Origin: Podospora pseudocomata
Lineage: Eukaryota > Ascomycota > Sordariomycetes > Sordariales > Podosporaceae
Direction: 5' to 3'
NCBI RefSeq assembly: GCF_035222375.1
Contig: NC_085888.1
Coordinates: forward strand, 1,550,001-1,614,000
DNA length: 64,000 bases
Position numbers and translations under genes: made by a program. The notes beneath the pieces are model-generated. The model had not been told where the DNA came from. It saw only the letters and a list, made by a program, of their open reading frames with translations, and did no database searches. This document shows, in pieces, positions 1 to 10,210 of the stretch (position 1 is the stretch's first letter; each line of letters starts with the position of its first letter).

Positions 1-875
1 AACTCCAGTTCATCTCCATCAATATGCCCTCGAACAACACCACATCCAAAGGAAGCCACTAGGTACTTGTTGATTGGATCTCAAACTCTCCATGTTCTCA
101 CCACCACTACCCCTCCCCTTCGCTCAAGACACTCATCTTTCTCTGCCCAAGCTGACTGACCGCTTGAATTCTCGCACCCTGCTTGAAACCTCCATGTATG
201 GCTGCTGGGGCTGGGAGAGTATTTCAGTCACCTCCTTCCGATTCTGGGTCTACCGAGACGCTGGTAGATCCTTTCCATGGTTAAGCAAGCTCAACAGATA
301 AAGAACGTCATCAACGAGGCAGGAGCGACCGGGTAATTGCCATCTTCTAGCTAAGGTAGGAAGGTGATTGCTTGTATGTGACGGTGGAGTCGCCTGGTTC
401 CTGGATGTGGCCTGAAATCTTCCTGATGCTGCACTTGACTCTGTTGTCGCACTTGAGAAACATGTTATACTTTTGTTTGCGATGACATCATCGAAAAACT
501 GGCGGACATGCTGTACTAGGTTCCGATCCACAGATCCGCCAACCGCAAGCATCTACGACTCTCCTCTTTTAAGATAACGCCCTGGACTATTCAACTGCTC
601 ATTACAACGTCTCGAGCTTGGGGTGTTACACAGCCTCGACGAGGCACCTGATGTATGAGAGCTGTGCTGGGCAGTTTTTGGAAATGAGTTTGGAAACTTA
701 CCTACCTATCCTCAATTCGTCGGTAGATACAGCTTATCACTGATTCTCATTTGATTTACAGCTCTTCCTCCAGCCCGGCACTGAGGAAAGTGGTTCTTTG
801 TCTTCGGGTCAAAGCCCACGGTTCGAGCGCGAGAAATCTTGGCTTTCGGATGCTACAACAAAGACTCATAGGGCA
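1..875. other. No secure gene; possible gene remnant on the - strand
   Basis: The stretch before the first transposon has no convincing gene. A - strand frame starts at an ATG at 552 and gives a protein-like start (MLAVGGSVDRNL...) for about 30 residues. It then runs into low-complexity Ser/Thr/Pro text to 250, with further coding-like text in other frames down to about 100. This could be a decayed gene or chance. No domain was recognised. Confidence 0.2.
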
Positions 876-877
876 TA

Positions 878-2015
878 ACGTATATTATAAGCGAGTCGTA
901 CATATAAGCGAGTCGTACAGTCTCCACCACGACGCGCCCTCCTTACACCTAACATCAATTTTTTCCACAACCCAATATGCCTCCTACTTCAAAGGAAGCC
1001 AGGATACTCTTAGCCCTTGAGGCTCTTCGAATCAATGAAAAATTAAGCCTCCGAGCTGCAGCTAAGCTCTACAACGTACCAGCTATGACTCTCTCTAACC
1101 GACGCGCCGGCCGGCCTGCACGACGCGATATAACACCCAATTCGAAAAAGCTGACTCAATCGGAAGAGGAAGCTATTGTCCGATATATTATTGAGCTATG
1201 TACGCGAGCTTTTCCACCAAGATTGCGTAGTGTAGATGATATGGCCAACCAACTGCTACGCGTACGCGACGCACCCCCTGTTGGCAAGCTCTGGGCACAT
1301 AACTTCGTCAAACGCCAGCCACAGCTCCGTACGCGTTTTAAGCGTAGATACGACTACCAGAGGGCTAAGTGTGAGGATCCAAAGGTCATTGCCGAGTGGT
1401 TTGCGCTCGTACGGAACACTAAGGCTAAGTACGGTATTGTAGATGACGATATCTACAACTTCGACGAGACTGGGTTTATGATGGGTATTATCTTCGCGGG
1501 CATGGTAGTTACGACCTCGGACGGCCTTAGTAAGGCGAAACTAGCCCAGCCTGGTAACCGCGAATGGGCAACGGTAATCCAGGGAGTTAATGCCCTCGGT
1601 TGGGCCATCCCTCCTTTTATCATCTTGGCCGCGCAGTACCACCTTGCCAACGAGGCACTAAGCAAGCGCAGGAGAGCCAAAAAACACGTGTGCGGCTTGG
1701 AGGATCACTTACTGTGCAGGATGCACACGATCTACTTGACCAGAAGGCCGTGGGTGGGGAAGCAGTGGAAGAAACGCAGCCGGATGGTAGTGGTGTAGGG
1801 GGTGCTTGTACAAAGGTTCAATGCTGTGGTGTATGCGGCAAGCCTGGCCATAATGCACGTACTTGCCAGGAGGCTGTAGAATCGTCTGATTCGGCTGTTT
1901 CTGATGTAATTAGAGTTGATTTCTAGTGTTGTTATGTTGCAATTGAGGATAGTTGTTGTAGGGTGGTGGAGACTGTACGACTCGCTTATATGTACGACTC
2001 GCTTATAATATACGT
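878..2015 (+). mobile_element. Fot1/pogo-type DNA transposon, internally deleted copy
   Basis: A 1138-bp element flanked by TA target duplications (876-877 and 2016-2017). The terminal inverted repeats are perfect for 53 bp (878-930 and 1963-2015). Each begins ACGTATATT and then carries two copies of a 17-bp unit, ATAAGCGAGTCGTACAT and ATAAGCGAGTCGTACAG, presumably transposase-binding sites. The element encodes a truncated transposase. It is exactly 721 bp shorter than the related copy at 10211-12069, and the missing block lies between two GCCAA sequences in that copy. It cannot move on its own but kept both ends, so it could be mobilised in trans. Confidence 0.93.
977..1926 (+). pseudogene. 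Fot1/pogo transposase, internally deleted and frameshifted
   Basis: The frame opens at ATG 977 (MPPTSKEARI) with an N-terminal helix-turn-helix/CENP-B-like DNA-binding region, then the first catalytic Asp in NFDETG (codon starting about 1460). After IILAAQYHLAN it jumps to EALSKRRRAKK, so the segment carrying the second and third catalytic Asp, present in the 10.2-12.1 kb copy, is gone. A further one-base loss in an A run near 1679-1684 (six A here, seven in the other copy) moves the C-terminus into another frame, where the zinc knuckle CCGVCGKPGHNARTC is still readable up to the stop at 1926. The product would be catalytically dead. Confidence 0.92.
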
Positions 2016-2305
2016 TATTGGTGTCAATCTCCGGTTTCCGACAATGCCATTGTCTCCTCTTATGCAAGTCCACCCTCGGCAGAAGCGGACATATATGCCA
2101 GATGAGAATACGATGATAGCATGAAGAGAAAAACAGAACGAAAGAATCCAACTTACATGAAAAAAGGGCGGTCTACGTATGTATTCAGTATCTGCATACG
2201 GCCATGATTCCGACTTCTTGCTGGCTCATACTCGAGGTGTATACTCGACCTTGGTACACCTACCTTGACTAAAACGCTCCGCAGTTTCCAGCCAAAGTCA
2301 CCACC

Positions 2306-2914
2306 ATGCCCCCCCGTGCGCCCTTCACAAGGAAAAAGGTCTCAAATTGGAATGCTATCGAAGGGTACAGCACATTTCCAGACATCGACGACCCTTACCC
2401 CCCCATGGTCGTGCTCTGCCCAATCTGCCGCCACAAGCCGTCCTTTCTCGACGACAAGTACTGCAGACACCCTCTCACAGTCTATGGCATCGGGCGTGAG
2501 ATTCCGTACTACAACATCCCCAAAACTCTGTCCCACCATAGGGCCACGCCGCTTCCGGATTGGCTTAGGAGGACCGAGGAGGAGCTGGTGGTCCCCATCC
2601 CGCGACATTGCAACGACTGCAGCGAGTCGAGGGCGAAGAGAATGTTGACGTCGATTAACAACCAGAGAAATTGGGGGGCGGATAGGCTTCGGCAGTGGTT
2701 CGTGGATGGGGGGTACTACCATCCCGACAAGATCGAGCTTGCTTTCCCCTGGGGTGGGGGGTGGCGTCACATCTTGAACGTGCGTAGGGAGAAGAGGGAG
2801 GCCTTTATTATTGACAACCTGGCGCGGCAGCTTGAAAATGAAGGGCCGGCTGGGGGAGGGCATCGGCCGCGACGTCGGGTATGTAGCGATGACGAAGAGG
2901 AGGACTGGGACTGA
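2306..2914 (+). CDS. Hypothetical protein with paired CxxC motifs, 202 aa
   Basis: An unbroken frame with a good start context (CACCATGCC). The predicted 202-residue protein is not one I recognise. It carries CPIC at residues 38-41, an extra Cys at 53, and HCNDC with Cys 102 and 105, a spacing that could bind one zinc ion. The middle is rich in Trp and aromatic residues (WFVDGGYYH, FPWGGGW). The C-terminus is basic then strongly acidic (SDDEEEDWD). No signal peptide or membrane segment is seen. It lies just downstream of the deleted transposon and just upstream of a decayed repeat gene. Codon use looks normal for the window, so I take it as a real gene of unknown function. Confidence 0.7.
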   Translation: MPPRAPFTRKKVSNWNAIEGYSTFPDIDDPYPPMVVLCPICRHKPSFLDDKYCRHPLTVYGIGREIPYYNIPKTLSHHRATPLPDWLRRTEEELVVPIPRHCNDCSESRAKRMLTSINNQRNWGADRLRQWFVDGGYYHPDKIELAFPWGGGWRHILNVRREKREAFIIDNLARQLENEGPAGGGHRPRRRVCSDDEEEDWD

Positions 2915-3180
2915 GGTGGATGTTGTATGTGAAGGAAGAGAGATGATAGAGCTGAGGGATCGTCAAGTCTAGATGAGTATTTCTCGCCCTCTTGGGGTGG
3001 TTCAACCCTTTTCCTGAAGGACGATGGGAATTACGGTGATACATAGGTCTGAAAAGACGGGGTCTCAGTAGCGGGACTCGGTTGAGTACGGCAATGGAAG
3101 TATGAATAGCAACTTGTGAATGATTCAGGGCTGTGAACTCCTTGCCCTCGTGGGTTGTCCAGGTGATACTATGAATACAT

Positions 3181-3960
3181 AATGTTTGCTTGTTCAAGGC
3201 TTACAGTTCCCCGCAACACAGGCCACGGGGAACACTGTTGGGTCTTCCGGAATTGTGCCTCAGGTCCTGGCACAAGCCGGCCGCAGTGAACACTGCTGGA
3301 CTTCCCGGTGTTACTCCTGCTCTGGCCCATTCGTCTGCCGCCCCCTCTGGATACCCCATATATAATCCGGCCCACGATCAAGCTCATACGGCATGAATGT
3401 CAACAGCCACGGGGAAAAACTCCCGAGTACTGGGTACATCAGCAACAGCACTGGCGTGATGAGCCCACGCCCCACGTCCGCTCATTCCGCCTACCCCGTC
3501 TATGCGGCGAACCATCAAACCCGCTATGGCTTGAATGTCAACAGTCAGGGGTCGGGGAACCTGCCGACTAACAAGTATACCCAAGACAATGCTCTAGTTA
3601 GTCAACGTCCAGCTTCCGCGCCTTCTCGGTACCCTGCTGATCCGCTTAACCACCAAGCTCCATACGGAATCAACCGCAACAACCGAGTCATAGCCAACAT
3701 CTCGAATAGAGGGTACACCGGCAGGAACTTGGAATGCTGGCCCGATGAGCCACCATCAAACCTCCCCTTGTTCCAGCTACAAGAGCCATCAAGCCTCCGA
3801 CCAGGTGACTCTCAGCAACCAAACGACGGACAACCTGCCGCATAGCGTGTACATCAACAATGGTGTTACCTCGATGACCCCAACAGGCTGGGCGCACGGT
3901 GAGAAATGCCAAACACGCCAATGCCTACGATCACCTCATCAACGATAATGCCGCTTGGGA
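3181..3960 (+). pseudogene. Decayed gene made of about 50-residue tandem repeats
   Basis: Four or more degenerate units of roughly 150 bp follow each other. They are best seen in the frame 3393-3845, where MNVNSHGEKLPS, LNVNSQGSGNLP and INRNNRVIANIS mark unit starts and AHSAYPVYAANHQ / APSRYPADPLNHQ mark unit ends. The preceding unit (PSGYPIYNPAHDQ) lies one frame away, with the switch near 3385-3395. The text after the stop at 3845 (NLPHSVYINNGVTSM) repeats the pattern in yet another frame. The gene therefore looks broken by small indels. There is no recognised domain; the Asn/Pro/Tyr-rich repeats look disordered. Confidence 0.5.
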
Positions 3961-5903
3961 CCAACGAACCTCCTGCTGGACGCTTCAGCTCAGGAACCTT
4001 GAACCTCTCTCCAACTCGAGCGGTCCCCAGATGTGATCCGGGAAGCGTCGAGCAAGCGACGAACTTGTCGATCCCCGACTGTTGACCCGGCCCAGAGTCA
4101 CCAGTCCTTCTCCAACGCGAAACGAGGCCAGTGAATCTCTGGTCCACAGTGGGTGTGGTGCTACCATTCAGAATGCTGAGAACAGCGATGGGGACGGTTG
4201 ATTACCGAGAGAGCCACGATGTGGATGGTGCCGCTGTTTAGAATTCTGAGAGCAATGAAGGGGGATGGTGCTGCCGTTGAGAATGCCGAGAGCAATAATG
4301 GGGATGACGAGGATAATGGTGGCGAAGACCCCGAGGAAAAGGAGTGAGCTACATCCAAGCTGCAGTCCAGTTGCTCCCTGGCTTTGACTCAGGTCCAAGG
4401 AATTCTCACAGAGCTTCTTTTCAGAGTTTTCTTTTTGGAGGAATTTTGATGAGGGGGGTGTATTGTACGGTCAGAAGAAGGTGTATGGAGGATATCGGCG
4501 GAGCGGAATTTGTTATCGGCGGAATGAGAGAATTTGCTTTTCACCAGTATGGAGGAGTTATCGGGAGCATGGATTTGCCAATGGGGATGGGAGTGTATCA
4601 TATTTGTCAACATCAGTCAGTATCAGGAGGGGCACGGTGATTTTGAGGATAATGGAGTTGACTAGGGACATGGTGGTTGTTTATGAGGGAAAGGACTTTC
4701 TCAAGAATGCAGTTATTAGGAATGTGAAGGTTTTCTATGTATTCTGAGATGATTGGCAGAGAGACACAAGCCCTGATGTGTGTGTGTGTAACGTTTATTG
4801 GCCCGCCCGGCTCGCCGAGCACGTAGATCCTATCTGAAGATAGGTTGGGGCCGTGGTGGCTATATAGTATATACATGATGTCGTCCAACACTTAGGGCAA
4901 TATGCCCACATATATCACCACTTTCAAGCCTGGACACAAGCCCTGGCATGAAGCATGAGGCTCCAAAGGGACTCGATAGTCAGTTATTCATGGTACTCTA
5001 GTGTAAAGATAGCCCAGGTATATACGTAACGTTATACATTTTTTTTGTTTGGAAAATTTCTGAACTGGTGATGGTGGCGCATGTGATAATAGTCCGTTGG
5101 AGGAGGGGTGATGGAGGAGGGGTTACGATGGAGGGCTTATGGAGGATGGTCGATGACAGAGGGGTGATGGATATCAACTTGTAAGCTGGGGGTTGTGTAT
5201 GGCGGTGGGGTGAAAAGAGCAAGGCAGTTCAGAAACCATTCAACTGATGCTTCTGAGGCTCTTCGAGGCCCTTTGACTACTTTGGGAAATAGCTGAGTAT
5301 GGGTATCTAAAGACGACGCGTGTTGCACAGCCACAAAACCTTTAACACAAACAGTACATCCAGTCAGAGATATCAACTGAATACAAGCAGAAGCCGAGGT
5401 TCATCAGAAACATGATCTTGATCCGCTATTTATCATCATGCCATCATTGTATGGTCTCGCCGTCGACAATGTCACCGCAACAGACAAACGTCAAGTGTTT
5501 CCTTCATAGCTCTGTCATACACACCTGTCAGCATCACCGTTGAAGACACCAAGCGTGCGACTTTCTCAAGATAAAATCAACTAAGTACAGGGCAACACCC
5601 ACCACGGCTTCATTCTGCCTACAGCTTCCGCCTCCAAGCTACGTACCCCTCCGTCAGCTTTTCAAAACTCCCAAGCTCCCAAGCACTATCAAAATCTCAT
5701 AGCTGATTTCATTTTCTAGCAAGCCAGACAAACTCACCCACAGTCAAAGGCGTGTTTCCTGCCAGGACTCAGTCCCCAGCATTCTCTCGCTCACCGATTT
5801 CTGTCTCAGAAACCTTGCCCGCGCCCGCGAAAAAAAAAGCTTCAAAGTCGCAACCCCCCCCGCCCGTTTGTCAGCCAAGCCACCGCTAACAAACGAAAAA
5901 AAA
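3961..5903. other. No gene recognised; short tandem repeats
   Basis: Only short, mutually overlapping frames are present. The stretch contains the imperfect repeat at about 4150-4310, a second short repetition (TATCGGCGGA twice near 4491-4520) and A-rich or C-rich runs near 5825-5905 that probably belong to the leader of the following decayed gene. Confidence 0.4.
4150..4310. repeat. Imperfect tandem repeat, three units
   Basis: Three diverged copies of a motif reading roughly GGTGCTGCCGTTGAGAATGC followed by TGAGAGCAATGATGGGGA. They start near 4153, 4218 and 4266. The first unit is followed by about 20 extra bases. No open frame spans all three. Confidence 0.55.
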
Positions 5904-6324
5904 ATGGCAAAGTCCGCCCAAGCTGAGGGTGGGGTTAAGACCCCAAAGGTGTACTGTGAGCACCGAGATGAGAAGGGGGTTATGTGTGGGAATGGGTATA
6001 CCAAGGAAAGGGACGTTGTACAAATATCAGAGGGTTAAGCATGGGGTTGGGCATGTTGGGAAGGTTAGTATTGACGGTGGGGGATTGGAAGTAGAATTGA
6101 ATGCTGATGATTGGTAGACTCGACCGAAACCTGCAGTCAACAAGGAAGGAGATGATGCCGAAGCGGGAGAGAAGAAGGGTGCTGTTCAGGGGTTGGTGAA
6201 AGAGGTTGTAGATGAGGTGGAGATTGCCCAGAGGGAGATGCTGGAGGAGTTGAAGAGTTGGGACGAACATGCGAGACTGTCGAATTTGTGGGGGAAGATG
6301 GTTGTTACTGCGGGTGTTGAATAG
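5904..6324 (+). pseudogene. Broken gene for a small protein with a C-terminal coiled coil
   Basis: ATG 5904 follows an A-rich leader and gives a protein-like start (MAKSAQAEGGVKTPKVYC) with a CxH/C pattern (YCEHRDEKGVMC). About residue 36 the sensible text continues one frame over (YKYQRVKHGVGHVGKVS). It then meets an in-frame TAG at 6115-6117, and the same frame carries on after the stop with an acidic, heptad-like helix (QGLVKEVVDEVEIAQREM) to a final TAG at 6322. One frameshift and one nonsense codon therefore interrupt what reads as a single gene of about 140 residues. The family is not recognised. Confidence 0.6.
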
Positions 6325-6698
6325 GGGTGTGTGCTGTGGGCTGATTGAAAGTTGAGGAAGAGGAGGATGATTGAAATCGTAAATCAAGATGATGTCTGAG
6401 AGGGTGAAGGGAATGGAGGTTTTGGGGGAAGCTCTTTGAAGATTCGGGGTGTTGAACATTTTGACGCTGGCCGATTAGGTATGCGGAATCAGAAACTGAG
6501 GACGCTCGTGACCCTTCACGTTTTGGCAGCGGTTTGGGTCCTGTTGTCTCCAAGCCTTTAATAACGCGAATGGGAATAAAAAGAAAGTTTGTTAAGTATT
6601 TTTAGCAGCTGAATGATGTGATCTAGGATTGGGATAAGCCAATAACTTGATGGGGTGGTTGAGCTAGCTTGAACAGAAAAGCTAAGGTCAGGAGTTGC

Positions 6699-6735
<37 letters not shown>

Positions 6736-6952
6736 CATCAACGTATATAAACCTCATCTTCATCGCGTCTATCTCGACCTGCCATGCGCACAGATCACCT
6801 CCAGAGGGTTCATACTCTGCCCCCAACATGCTGCCGACCCCCTCGACGAGTGGGGATTGTTGACAGAGAGCAATTCACTTTTCTCTGGGTGGTTGAATTT
6901 TTTCCCGCTCTTCCTGTCACCTACCTACTCTTGCTCACTCTTGCTCTTCTCC
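6325..6952. other. Intergenic; AT repeat and pyrimidine-rich leader
   Basis: No gene seen. It holds an (AT)n run at about 6701-6731 and, from about 6870, a pyrimidine-rich stretch running up to the ATG at 6953, which looks like the promoter and leader of the next locus. Confidence 0.5.
6701..6731. repeat. (AT)n microsatellite
   Basis: An uninterrupted run of about 15 AT dinucleotides. Confidence 0.95.
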
Positions 6953-8398
6953 ATGCCAGGCTCCTCAGGTGGCGGCTTTGGAGGCCAACCTCCCTCCCGC
7001 TCACCCTCTTCAAACCTACCAATATCTGACCTCCTTCTGAGTGACAAAGAGTCGAGCGAGGATTCGGACAACGACACCAACAAAGCCAAGACCAAAGGTG
7101 CTCGGAACGGCATTAGCAGAAGCGAGTTACCCAAACCAAAACCAGAAAGGCCAGAGTACCTAGCAACAGGGTCCAAAAACAGCAAGCAACTATCGTTGCG
7201 ACAAGGGGTGTACGGTTGTGGATCTACAGTCAGGTCTTAGAATTCCCAGGGGATTCACTCGAGGCTCAAACCGGAATCGCCATGATACCAAGTTTCATGA
7301 CAGACCCCACAGGACACTGAAACAATTTCAAGCTGAGCGCCTTCAGAAGCGTCAGCAGGGTGGGGAGGTTAAATCAGGCTCCATCAAATCATCCAGATCG
7401 TCCAGCATTTCCAAGTAAGCTCGTATCCGTCGCGAGGTCTTGCTTTCTTTCTCCGGTGCTTCTCGCACGCAAGCCCGGCCAACTCCTGACCAGAGAATCC
7501 CAGCTATTCCTGTTCCAGGGTGGATTCCACAATCTGTGCATGCTCAAAACCAAGTTCATCAACCTCGCCAGCCGGGCTATGATGAGAACGTCATTGGGGA
7601 GCAGCTCTGCAGTCGTCCTGCAGCCCAACGACCTCTCCATTCTCGCAGACTTCGAGAGCCTGACGATGACATCCACAGCATTCGTCCCGCTACCACGCAG
7701 AGTCATTTTGATATGGACCTCCACGATGAGGAGAGAATGGGCATCTTTGATGTCTATCAATCTCAACCTCCGTATCCTGGAAACCGTGGGAATGATGAGT
7801 ACGTTACCAGTAATGAACAGATCGATCCATCGCTTTTACAACTGCATCGCCAGCCCCGCCAACAGCCAGACCCTGTACTTGGGCAACAACGTCCCGGCGC
7901 TGTGGCTATTCATCAACCGGTCCACCAGTATCGGCGGATTGGCGACAAGGGTTATGCGATAGGGCAGGAATTGCTCGGCCGTACTGCCCCCAACCAGTTC
8001 CACCAGCCTGGTCAGCAGCAGAGCGTTGAGGCTGAGTAGGATGCCAATGTGGCTGCTACAGCTCTTAGCCAGGTTCGCCATCATCGCCAGTCTGGTAATG
8101 GAGGATATTCGAATGGCGAGGGAATACTCGGCTGTACTGCTCCTGGCCAGTCCCGCCAGGCTAGTCAGCAAATCGCGATTAGGTTTGGGGGCAGACCACT
8201 GTAGACACGAGAGTTCGCGACCAGGTTCACCAGTCTCAGTCCCCTGGCAGTCAAGGGAACATGATTGGTAACAGAGTGCCTCCTGGATCCCCTGCCCTTT
8301 ACCATCCCCAGCCTCGGCATGCTCGCGAGCAGTTAGGCACTCTTGATCGGCAGGATTTACGCCTTTCTCTTGTAATAAGTTTGTCTTGTAATATATAA
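6953..8398 (+). pseudogene. Zinc-finger-like family locus 1, disrupted
   Basis: After a CT-rich leader, ATG 6953 gives a Gly/Pro/Ser-rich start (MPGSSGGGFGGQPPSRS), an acidic stretch and a Lys/Pro-rich stretch. Coding-like text then moves to another frame near 7200-7240, where RGSNRNRHDTKFH and LKQFQAERLQKRQQGG resemble the finger and basic linker of the copies at 9.0 and 14.2 kb. A GTAAGC donor follows (7415), as in those copies. Downstream is a Gln/Pro-rich tail in which GYAIGQELLGRTAP and GYSNGEGILGCTAP are tandem units separated by an in-frame TAG (8037-8039). A last segment (QSQSPGSQGN...) lies in another frame to about 8398. I find no splice model that restores one frame, so I call it a pseudogene. 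Confidence 0.5.
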
Positions 8399-8826
8399 AC
8401 AATCACACACTTCTGTTCTATGACGAGCTGTTAATGTTGTTGACGATTACACGTTCATCGACGTCAACACTTTTGCGTTGGACTGACCCTCTCATGAGTT
8501 GTCGACTTCACTGATACTTCTCGGCGAACGCCATCTCCTCTGAGAAATGAGACAGGTACAGGCATCGAAAAGACAACAGAAATCGAAAACCTCCAAGCAC
8601 CAGCTGACCCACCTCGCGGCGCAGGCGCTTTCCCCCACCTTCCGTCGTCAACACCAATTGGTCCAAGCTTGACGATGTCGAGGCCCTAGCGCCCTTGACG
8701 TCGCCGTCCAAGCTCCCTGCGCTCGACGACGGGTCCCGCTTTTCAAGCTGCAGGTCTCTTCTTATTGTTGATTTTTCCTGTCCCTCGCGCTGCTTCTACT
8801 GCTCACCCCTCCTTTTTACTTTTGCG
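8399..8826. other. Intergenic and leader of the next locus
   Basis: No gene seen. The last part (8750-8825) is pyrimidine-rich and precedes the upstream exon described under the 8995 gene. Confidence 0.4.
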
Positions 8827-8898
8827 ATGGACGACCTTGCGACTTTCTTCGGAACAGAACAGCAGTTTGCTAACCAAGCCATATCCTCCAACAGCACC

Positions 8899-8974
8899 GT
8901 AAGCATTATCCCTGTTTTGTTACTCTCCTCGCATACCTAATATCGAGTATGAGAAGAGACTTACATCCTCTTAG
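8899..8974 (+). other. Probable leader intron of the 8995 gene
   Basis: GTAAGC donor, a CTAAT-like branch site (8936) and a CTCTTAG acceptor bound a 76-bp intron. The exon before it contains an ATG at 8827 whose 24 codons (MDDLATFFGTEQQ...) do not join the main frame, so this exon is probably 5' leader with a small upstream frame. Confidence 0.45.
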
Positions 8975-8994
8975 ATCCATCTACAACCACAACA

Positions 8995-9869
8995 ATGGCG
9001 ATGGTCGCTCAGCCTTTCGGCGATTCTGGTGGCCTCCCCCTCCCCTTCACTTACTGTCCAATTCTCACGCCTATGAGAAAATCATTCTCCCACCGAGTGA
9101 TGAGGAAGACGTTGATGAGGAGGACTTTGAAAGAGGAGTTGGACGAGCAGGACAATGGTGAGGAAGATGTCAACCAACAGGCCGATCAAGAGCAACACGA
9201 CCGAAGCCAGAGCAACAGCCAAGCCCCGGATGTCAAGAAAACCAGGACCCAATCGGAGAAGGCCAAGAAGACGCTCTATTGTCCGCATGGCTGTGTCAGT
9301 CGTGATGGCGTCATGCCGGCGACGTACTGTAAGGGGCCGAATCCGTGTCGCCATATGCGGCGGAAGCATAACCTTGCGAAGATAACGCCGCAGCAATGGC
9401 GCGCAGAATTAAAGCAGCAATCCAGCGCGAAACGTGCCATCAAGCGACCCTCTGACAGCAGAGCTATCAAGACTTCACATAGGCCTTCTCGGACACAGTC
9501 TACGGCCGGATTTGAACAGAGGCCTTCTCAGACACAAGCTATGGCTTGCGGTATGAGATCCCAGCCCAGCAATGTTTGTTATGTTTCCAAAGCAGAAGAA
9601 ATCGAGACCTTTCTAACTTTGTACACAGACCCCGATCATACCTGCTTTCCACAGCGTCCAAGTTTTGTAACCATCCCCTGCTGTACCGCGTACGGTTTGG
9701 GGCCTCCCCAGATACAGCCTCCCCCGATGCAGGCCCAGCAGGTGCATGCCCTGCAGACTCTTGCCCAGTTCAACAACGTATTTTACATTCTCCAAACATT
9801 CAAGCTTGGAGTGTTACTAACCTCCACATGCAGGCACCTATCATATCCTCAGATGTTCCATGGCGCTGA
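8995..9869 (+). CDS. Zinc-finger-like family locus 2, possible 246-aa protein
   Basis: The model joins 8995..9550, 9629..9777 and 9834..9869. The start ATG has a strong context and a Gly-containing start like its relatives (MAMVAQPFGDSGG). Residues about 95-135 carry a Cys/His-rich finger (CPHGC, YCKGPNPCRHMRRKHN) followed by QQWRAE, the same order as in the copies at 14.2 and 20.1 kb. Intron 1 (GTATGA, CTAAC, CACAG) and intron 2 (GTATTT, TTACTAAC, GCAG) are well formed. Oddities: a more natural acidic reading (PPSDEEDVDEEDFE) lies one frame over at 9085-9130, and coding-like Gln/Pro-rich text continues in another frame (9860-10177). The gene may therefore be damaged. A Fot1-like element is inserted 34 bp beyond that text. 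The role is unknown; nucleic-acid binding would be a guess from the finger. Confidence 0.5.
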
Positions 9870-10210
9870 AAATCTGCATTCCCAACGCTATGCCGTCGTC
9901 CGCGGAAACCCGCCAATTGTCTGCATATGATCGATTGGATCAAGAAGTTCATGGCCCGATGCAAGACGTGAACAACTGGAACCCTTATGTCTCAAGGGGC
10001 GAGTTCAACATTGGACCATCTCCCCAAGCTCAGACTCCAATTCCCATGGATCCAGCTCTCAGCACCGTGGGTGGTCATCCAAGCTCAAATCAGCCAGGCC
10101 AAAGCGAGCCACAGCGGCAAGCGCACCCCTCCGCGGGAGCTAACCAGGGTCCGCGCAAGAGCGAGGGAGGGCGATGAAGAGGATCTTTCGAACCCCTTCA
10201 TCAATTACTA

